A DNA stretch of 64,000 nucleotides, taken from contig JAJPGV010000035.1 of NCBI GenBank assembly GCA_021325635.1, positions 296,632 through 360,631 on the forward strand. The letters run 5' to 3'. A program made the translations under genes and the position numbers. Below, in pieces: positions 59,859 through 64,000 of the stretch (its first letter is position 1; each line of letters begins with the position of its first letter). This DNA comes from Chloroflexota bacterium (lineage in GTDB: Bacteria > Chloroflexota > JAJPGV01). Under the pieces are notes generated by a model. It worked only from the letters and a program-made list of their open reading frames with translations, did not search any database and was not told the origin of the DNA.

Positions 59859-61007
59859 CTACACACCCAGGACCCGGCGGTAGGTGGCCAGCGCCACCTC
59901 GGCCTCGTCCTGGCCGGCTTCGGCCCGCTGCAGCGCGGCTTCCAGCTGCCTCAGCGCCTGAGGCGTGTCGAGGTCGTCGTCCAGGGCGGCGAAGAAGGCG
60001 TCCCCTGTTCCGGAGTCGCTAGGCGCCACGGCCAGCCGGGAGATTCGATCCGCAATCTCTTCATACCGTCCGAGCTCGCCGGCTTCGAAGTCCCAGCCAT
60101 AGCGATAGGGATGATCGAGCAGATAGAGCCGGACGGCAGCCGCCGAATGTTCGCGCAGCAGGTCCCGTACGAGGATCAGATTTCCCAGCGATTTGCTCAT
60201 TTTCTGGCCGTTCAGGCGCACCATGCCGGTGTGGACCCAGAAGCGGGCGAATGGCGTGGCGCCGGTGAACAGCTCCGACTGGGCGATCTCGCTTTCGTGA
60301 TGCGGATAGATCAGATCCGTCCCGCCGCCGTGCACGTCTATGGACTCGCCGAGGTAGCGGAGCGACATGGCCGTGCACTCCAGGTGCCAGCCTGGCCGGC
60401 CTGCGCCCCACGGCGCCGGCCAGCTGGGCTCGTCGGGGAGCGACGGCTGCCACAGCACGAAATCGAGCGCATCCTGCTTGCGCTGGTCGTCCGGATCGGC
60501 GCCGCGCTCCGCCGACAGGCGCAGCATCTCGTCCCGGCTCAGCCTGGATAGCTGGCCGTAGCCGGGAAAGGCGCTCACCTTGAAATACACCCAGCCGTCC
60601 ACCACGTAGGCTGCCTGGCGCTCGATCATGCGGGCCACGATGTCCAGCATGAAGGGGATCTCCTCAGAAGCCAGCGGGCGCTGCGCGGGGGACAGGATGT
60701 TGAGCGCATCCATGTCGTGGATGAACTGCCGCGTCTGGTCTTGGCCGAGCCGGCGGTAATCGAGGCCGCGCTGGCGGGCGTGCTCGAGGATCGAGTCGTC
60801 TACGTCGGTGATGTTGGAGACGTACCGAACCGGGTAGCCCAGCAGGCGCAGGTAGCGATGCAGGACGTCGAACACGACGTAGGTGAAGGCGTGGCCGGCA
60901 TGGGTCGTGTCGTATGGCGTCACGCCGCAGACGTACATGGTCACCGGGAGCTTGGTGGGAACGAATGGCTCCTTCCGTCCGGTGAGGTTGTTGAGGAGGT
61001 GGAGCAT
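59859..61007 (-). CDS. Cysteinyl-tRNA synthetase family enzyme, MshC-like features
   Basis: 382 residues from ATG 61007. Class I synthetase fold: MYVCGVTPYDTTHAGHA (Cys27; HIGH-like THAGHA at 35-40), TDVDDSILEHARQRG, WHLECTAMSLRYLG and PHHESEIAQSELF (zinc ligands), and KMSKSLGN near 269. It is about 80 residues shorter than typical CysRS and lacks a normal C-terminal anticodon domain. The VTPYDTTHAGHA motif resembles mycothiol ligase MshC more than CysRS, where PTVYDxxHIGNAR is usual. It either charges tRNA-Cys or joins cysteine to GlcN-Ins in mycothiol synthesis. It is not possible to decide from this alone. Confidence 0.85.
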   Translation of the reverse strand: MLHLLNNLTGRKEPFVPTKLPVTMYVCGVTPYDTTHAGHAFTYVVFDVLHRYLRLLGYPVRYVSNITDVDDSILEHARQRGLDYRRLGQDQTRQFIHDMDALNILSPAQRPLASEEIPFMLDIVARMIERQAAYVVDGWVYFKVSAFPGYGQLSRLSRDEMLRLSAERGADPDDQRKQDALDFVLWQPSLPDEPSWPAPWGAGRPGWHLECTAMSLRYLGESIDVHGGGTDLIYPHHESEIAQSELFTGATPFARFWVHTGMVRLNGQKMSKSLGNLILVRDLLREHSAAAVRLYLLDHPYRYGWDFEAGELGRYEEIADRISRLAVAPSDSGTGDAFFAALDDDLDTPQALRQLEAALQRAEAGQDEAEVALATYRRVLGV

Positions 61008-61201
61008 CCAACAGGCATTGTATCGACGCCCAGGCAGCACACCGGGCCTGGATACTTGGGATCGACATGGCCCCGCGCGATTCGACGAGCGCCGCCGGAA
61101 GTGGGTTCGGGCTGCGCCCCTCCGGCCGACTCAGGGCAGCCAGCGAGCCACACCGGCCGGCCCAACAGCCGCGGAATGGCGCGCCCTTTGTCAGGCCCGA
61201 C

Positions 61202-61927
61202 GTGCGCATCTTCCTGGCGAACGTCGGTGTCAATGCCTCGCACCGCCTGGTCAGCCCGCTGCGACACGATGGATCGTTCTCGCTCGTCACCATTCCCGAA
61301 GAGCCACGCCTGGCCGGCCCGTCACTCGTCCGCTACGGCGACGTGCCGCACCTTCGCTCGGCCGTGCCGCCGCGTTTCTGGGACCAGCCTACGCACTACG
61401 ATCCGGAATTCGAGACGCGGACCTATGGCGACAACTGCGCCAGCGCTCCACGCGCAGCGGCGCTGAAGCGCTGCCGGCCCGGCGACTGGATCGTCTTCAT
61501 CACGCGGCTGGTGCGCGACTCGATCCCGTGCTTCGCCCTCGTCGGAGGACTGCACGTCGAGGCCATCCTGCGCGATGTGAGAGCTCGGCCCGCGGCCGCC
61601 GCTCTGCGGCGCTTTGGCAGGAACGCGCACGTCCGCCGCGGGCTGGCCGATCCGGCCTTCTGGAACGGCTTCTGGGTGTTCGCCGGATCGTCGGCTTCTG
61701 GCCTGTTCCCGCGGGCGGCGATCGTCGGCCGCGACGAGGCCGATCTCCTGTTCCGCGACCGCGAAGGCAAGGGCTGGCTGTGGCGCGAGGGCCGAACCGA
61801 GCTGCAGACCATCGGCTCGTACACGCGATCGTGCCGCTGCGTCGTCGACTCCGCCGCCGATCCGGAGCGCGCGGAAGCGTTGTGGCGGCTGATCGCCAGG
61901 AGTGGCTTCGCTGTCGATTTAGGCTGA
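61202..61927 (+). CDS. Possible nucleotide-modification-associated (Nmad3-like) protein
   Basis: About 241 residues from a GTG at 61202; an ATG at 61067 would add a low-complexity leader. The start VRIFLANVGVNASHRLVSPL followed by DGSFSLVTIPE, then RTYGDN and CRPGDWIVFITRLV, resembles the Nmad3 family linked to DNA-base modification. The match is by general pattern only, so it is a tentative call. It has no membrane segment. Convergent with the membrane-protein gene at 61919, overlapping it by 9 bp. No phage or modification genes are adjacent. Confidence 0.5.
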   Translation: MRIFLANVGVNASHRLVSPLRHDGSFSLVTIPEEPRLAGPSLVRYGDVPHLRSAVPPRFWDQPTHYDPEFETRTYGDNCASAPRAAALKRCRPGDWIVFITRLVRDSIPCFALVGGLHVEAILRDVRARPAAAALRRFGRNAHVRRGLADPAFWNGFWVFAGSSASGLFPRAAIVGRDEADLLFRDREGKGWLWREGRTELQTIGSYTRSCRCVVDSAADPERAEALWRLIARSGFAVDLG

Positions 61928-62686
61928 GGGTGCGAGGTCCCGGCCCAGATCCCACTGCGCCAGGAGGAACGCCTGCGACCCGATGCGTCCCACCAGCAGG
62001 GGGTCCAGCAGCCCCAGGCTGGGCGCCTGGCTGGCCGAGATTGCCCGAAAATCCTCGGCTCTCGGGCTGTACACCACCAGCTCGTCGAACAGCCCCGATG
62101 CCTTGGCCCGGCGGTAAGCCAGAGCAGGCATGGCCGGCAGCGGGGCATTGAACAGCAGGATCTCGCTCGAATCCCCAGCGACGGTCCGCCGCGCGTCACG
62201 CCGCTCCGCCAGCCCGCTGAGGATTCCATGGACCACCGTCTGGAAGGCCAGGCCAATCACTCCGGCTGACACGGCGGCGGCCAGCAGCTCCGCGTAGAGG
62301 CCTCGGGCCAGGAGCACCCCGGCCAGCACGGCCAGCGGCGCCGCCAGGGCGACCGCGGCCACACGCACGCGCCCGGCCAGGTAGCGGGGGTCCTCCACGT
62401 AGCCCCAGTCCCAGCCGGCGGCGGGCTGGACTGGCTCCCAACCGGCGTCGAGGACGCGGACGATTCGTTCCTGGACCGCGATGCCCTGGCGCGTCTCGGT
62501 TAGCAGCCGGCGCTGCACGCGGCGCTGCTCCCTCGGCAGATGGCCGGCCGACAGGGCCTCGTTCAGCAGGCCCTCCTGCCGGCGCAGCAGCGCCAGCTCG
62601 CGCAGCGGACCCGAGTAGGCTGGCGGCGAATCCTCGGCACGCTGCTCCAGCGCATTGGGGTCCAGGCCGGCAAGCGACTCGATCAC
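61919..62686 (-). CDS. Hypothetical protein with central membrane helices
   Basis: 255 residues. A charged helical N-terminus (about 1-100), one or two hydrophobic segments (VAAVALAAPLAVLAGVLLAR and LLAAAVSAGVIGLAF, about 105-150), and a C-terminal soluble part with PAMPALAYRRAKASGLFDEL and LLDPLLVGRIGSQAFLLAQW. No known family seen. The C-terminal region could be a cytosolic binding domain. It overlaps the convergent gene by 9 bp. Function unknown. Confidence 0.7.
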   Translation of the reverse strand: MIESLAGLDPNALEQRAEDSPPAYSGPLRELALLRRQEGLLNEALSAGHLPREQRRVQRRLLTETRQGIAVQERIVRVLDAGWEPVQPAAGWDWGYVEDPRYLAGRVRVAAVALAAPLAVLAGVLLARGLYAELLAAAVSAGVIGLAFQTVVHGILSGLAERRDARRTVAGDSSEILLFNAPLPAMPALAYRRAKASGLFDELVVYSPRAEDFRAISASQAPSLGLLDPLLVGRIGSQAFLLAQWDLGRDLAPSA

Positions 62687-62727
62687 GATAGGTGCAGCCT
62701 AGCGCAGATACGCCCGGCCGTCTGCAT

Positions 62728-63198
62728 TTACGGGACTATCGCCCCCAGCGCGACGCGGACGGCTTCTTCCGGGCTGGCGACAACGCGGGCATCGGCGGCG
62801 ACCTCCTCCCAGCTGTGGAGCAGCACCACCGGCTTGCCCAGCCGCAGCGCGAACGCGATCTCCGACAGCGTGCCGTAACCCTTGCCCACGGCGATGACAG
62901 CCTGCGCCGAACGCACGATCACCAGGTTGCGCGCCTCGCCCATACCCGTAGCCACGACCACTCGCAGGTAGGGGTTGCCCTCGGCGGCATCGGCGCCGGG
63001 CAGCACGCCGACCGTCAGCCCGCCGGCCTCGAATGCCCCACGGCAGGCCGCTTCCATGACGCCGCCCAGCCCGCCGCAGTACAGGTCGCAGCCCGCTTCG
63101 GCCAGCAGCCGGCCCAGCTGCTCGGCCAGCGCCCGGACGTCGGCCGGCGGCTCGCCTGGGCCGACCACCGCCACCCGGGGATGGCTCGGCCCGTTCAC
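62728..63198 (-). CDS. LOG-like/TIGR00725 family protein
   Basis: 156 residues. Rossmann-like fold with VAVVGPGEPPADVRALAEQL, then YCGGLGGVMEAACRGAFEAG, LTVGVLPGADAAEGNPYLRV and GKGYGTLSEIAFALRLGKPV, matching the TIGR00725 branch of the LOG/TIGR00730 family. Relatives in plants and bacteria cleave cytokinin-type nucleotide phosphates; activity in this branch is less certain. It lies 41 bp upstream of the hypothetical gene at 61919-62686, same strand, so they may be co-transcribed. Confidence 0.85.
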   Translation of the reverse strand: MNGPSHPRVAVVGPGEPPADVRALAEQLGRLLAEAGCDLYCGGLGGVMEAACRGAFEAGGLTVGVLPGADAAEGNPYLRVVVATGMGEARNLVIVRSAQAVIAVGKGYGTLSEIAFALRLGKPVVLLHSWEEVAADARVVASPEEAVRVALGAIVP

Positions 63199-63306
63199 GC
63201 CCTTTCTGTCTCCGCCTGTGTCACGCTTTCCGTGTGCCCTCGGAGCTCATGATAGCGAGCGCTCGCCCGCCTCGGCCGGAGGGCTGCCGGATGGCCTCGG
63301 CGCCGC

Positions 63307-63312
63307 TATAAT
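63307..63312 (+). promoter_or_regulatory. Consensus -10 element before a small membrane protein gene
   Basis: Perfect TATAAT ending 12 bp before the ATG at 63325. Transcription would begin near 63319, giving a leader of about 6 nt, so the mRNA would be close to leaderless. No clear -35. Confidence 0.5.
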
Positions 63313-63324
63313 CGGCCCCGAAGC

Positions 63325-63552
63325 ATGAACGCGATCGTCTCCTTCGCCAAGGCGCATCCCTACATCACCTGCTGGATCGTGCTGGCGGTCGGGATGGTCA
63401 TCATGCTGCTGGCCAGCAGCACGCATGCCGGCCTGCTCCCGTCCCAGCTCGCCTTCCTGGCCGTGGCCACGGTTGGCCTGGCCGGCGCGTGCGTGTGGAT
63501 CATCAGCTGGGACTCCGACGAGGACGATCCGTCGGAAGAGACCGCCGGCTAG
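63325..63552 (+). CDS. Small membrane protein
   Basis: 75 residues: two hydrophobic helices (YITCWIVLAVGMVIMLLASS and LAFLAVATVGLAGACVWIIS) and a short acidic tail (WDSDEDDPSEE). No conserved family recognised. A consensus -10 at 63307 and the ATG at 63325 support real expression. Followed 57 bp later by tRNA-Leu(CAG). The acidic C-terminus should face the cytosol if the N-terminus does too. Confidence 0.7.
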   Translation: MNAIVSFAKAHPYITCWIVLAVGMVIMLLASSTHAGLLPSQLAFLAVATVGLAGACVWIISWDSDEDDPSEETAG

Positions 63553-63609
63553 CGCCGGCCCTTCGACCCGAAAACCGGCCCAGAGTTGTTATCATTCCCT
63601 GCGCCTCTT

Positions 63610-63693
63610 GCCGAGGTGGTGGAATAGGTAGACACGCCGTGTTCAGGGCGCGGTGCACGTACGTGCGTAAGGGTTCGAGTCCCTTCCTCGGCA
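63610..63693 (+). tRNA. tRNA-Leu(CAG)
   Basis: Acceptor GCCGAGG (63610-63616) pairs with CCTCGGC (63686-63692), discriminator A63693. Anticodon stem CCGTG/CGCGG closes the loop TTCAGGG with anticodon CAG at 63644-63646. Long variable arm as for class II, T-arm GTTCGAG. CCA not encoded. TATCAT at 63590-63595 could be its -10. Confidence 0.92.
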
Positions 63694-63849
63694 CAAGCTT
63701 TTGAGCGCGATAACGGTCAAGTAGAGTCCCCCGAGACGGCCAATTGACGGCAACGTGGGCGAACGTCGAGGGGCGGTTGAGCACGAAATCCTCCTAGTAC
63801 TACTCCGTTAAGTATTGCCATTTGATCCTGATTCTGGGACAGTTGTGCT

Positions 63850-64000
63850 GTGGATGCACAGCTCAGAGCAGAACGTGGCCGGCTGGCGCGCTTTCTGGCC
63901 CAGACGTTGAGCGGGCTGGGGCGCACCGAGCGGCAGCGCTGGGGTGACGTCTATGTCCGGGGGTTGCTGTCGAGCGTGGAGCGGAAGACGGCGGCCCGGC
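63850..64000 (+). mobile_element. IS701-like transposase, 5' part, cut by the window edge
   Basis: A frame opening with GTG at 63850 encodes at least 50 residues, including RLARFLAQTLSGLGRTERQR and VYVRGLLSSVERKTAAR, which match the N-terminal domain of IS701/IS4-group transposases. The catalytic DDE residues lie beyond the window. About 50 bp upstream, near 63797-63815, an AT-richer TACTACTCCGTTAAGT stretch could be the left end of the element, but the matching right end is not visible. Confidence 0.7.

Noticed and set aside
63503..63784. Minus-strand frame across tRNA-Leu(CAG)
   Set aside because: Runs through a well-folded tRNA gene and has no domain.

Overview
The window is high-GC DNA (roughly two thirds G+C by eye) with tightly packed operons, frequent ATGA/GTGA stop-start overlaps and several GTG/TTG starts. 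No rRNA or other phylogenetic marker is present. The mix of a gas-vesicle operon, PspA proteins, a LuxR/MalT-type regulator, secreted TIG-domain proteins with a Thr/Pro linker and an MshC-like cysteine-activating enzyme suggests a free-living Chloroflexota-like or related Terrabacteria lineage. That placement is inference.

Region by region: (1) 80-9615, minus strand: a gas-vesicle operon read gvpF/L, gvpG, a tandem ArsA/Get3-type ATPase, gvpF/L, gvpA-like, gvpF/L, gvpK, gvpJ-like, gvpA, followed closely by two sensor kinases. No gvpN or gvpO is visible; the ArsA-type ATPase is the only ATPase among the gvp genes. (2) 9766-9803: the 5' half of a tRNA-Leu gene. (3) 9882-17523, minus strand: an envelope/lipid block with a CPBP protease, an MFS carrier, an acyl-AMP ligase/ACP/acyltransferase fusion, and two PspA paralogs flanking two paralogous membrane proteins. 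A divergent LuxR-type ATPase regulator lies at 17717-20566. (4) 20597-27179: an intact tRNA-Leu(UAG) followed by an accessory region with an att-like direct repeat, two tyrosine-recombinase C-terminal remnants, a dispersed repeat of about 113 bp, a DUF4160-DUF2442 pair, a DUF433 antitoxin-like gene and several unknown genes. (5) 27180-32103, minus strand: two related secreted TIG proteins, one of about 1200 residues with a Thr/Pro linker.

(6) 32296-41519: a coiled-coil protein, RidA, an FrhB-like iron-sulfur flavoprotein divergent from a pyruvate dehydrogenase operon (E1 alpha, E1 beta, E2), a VIT-type transporter, a LysM lipoprotein, a cyclic-nucleotide-binding-domain protein and a CaiB-type CoA transferase. 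(7) 41527-49250, minus strand: a DUF885 peptidase, the cytochrome c maturation genes ccmABCD, an OmpR-type two-component pair and a GAF-HisKA_2 kinase. (8) 49329-55425: cobyrinate diamide synthase, a peptide ABC transporter lacking its ATPases, GcvH and a TlpA-like thioredoxin. (9) 55570-64000: PcrA/UvrD helicase overlapping Ddl, YggT, a CysRS/MshC-type enzyme, a possible Nmad-like protein, a LOG-like protein, a small membrane protein, tRNA-Leu(CAG), and the 5' part of an IS701-like transposase running off the edge.

The most interesting unit is the gas-vesicle operon. It combines a Get3-like tandem ATPase, which could chaperone the very hydrophobic GvpA, with a cysteine-rich GAF sensor kinase that could link flotation to redox or oxygen. 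The accessory region at tRNA-Leu and the PspA/lipid-remodelling block come next.
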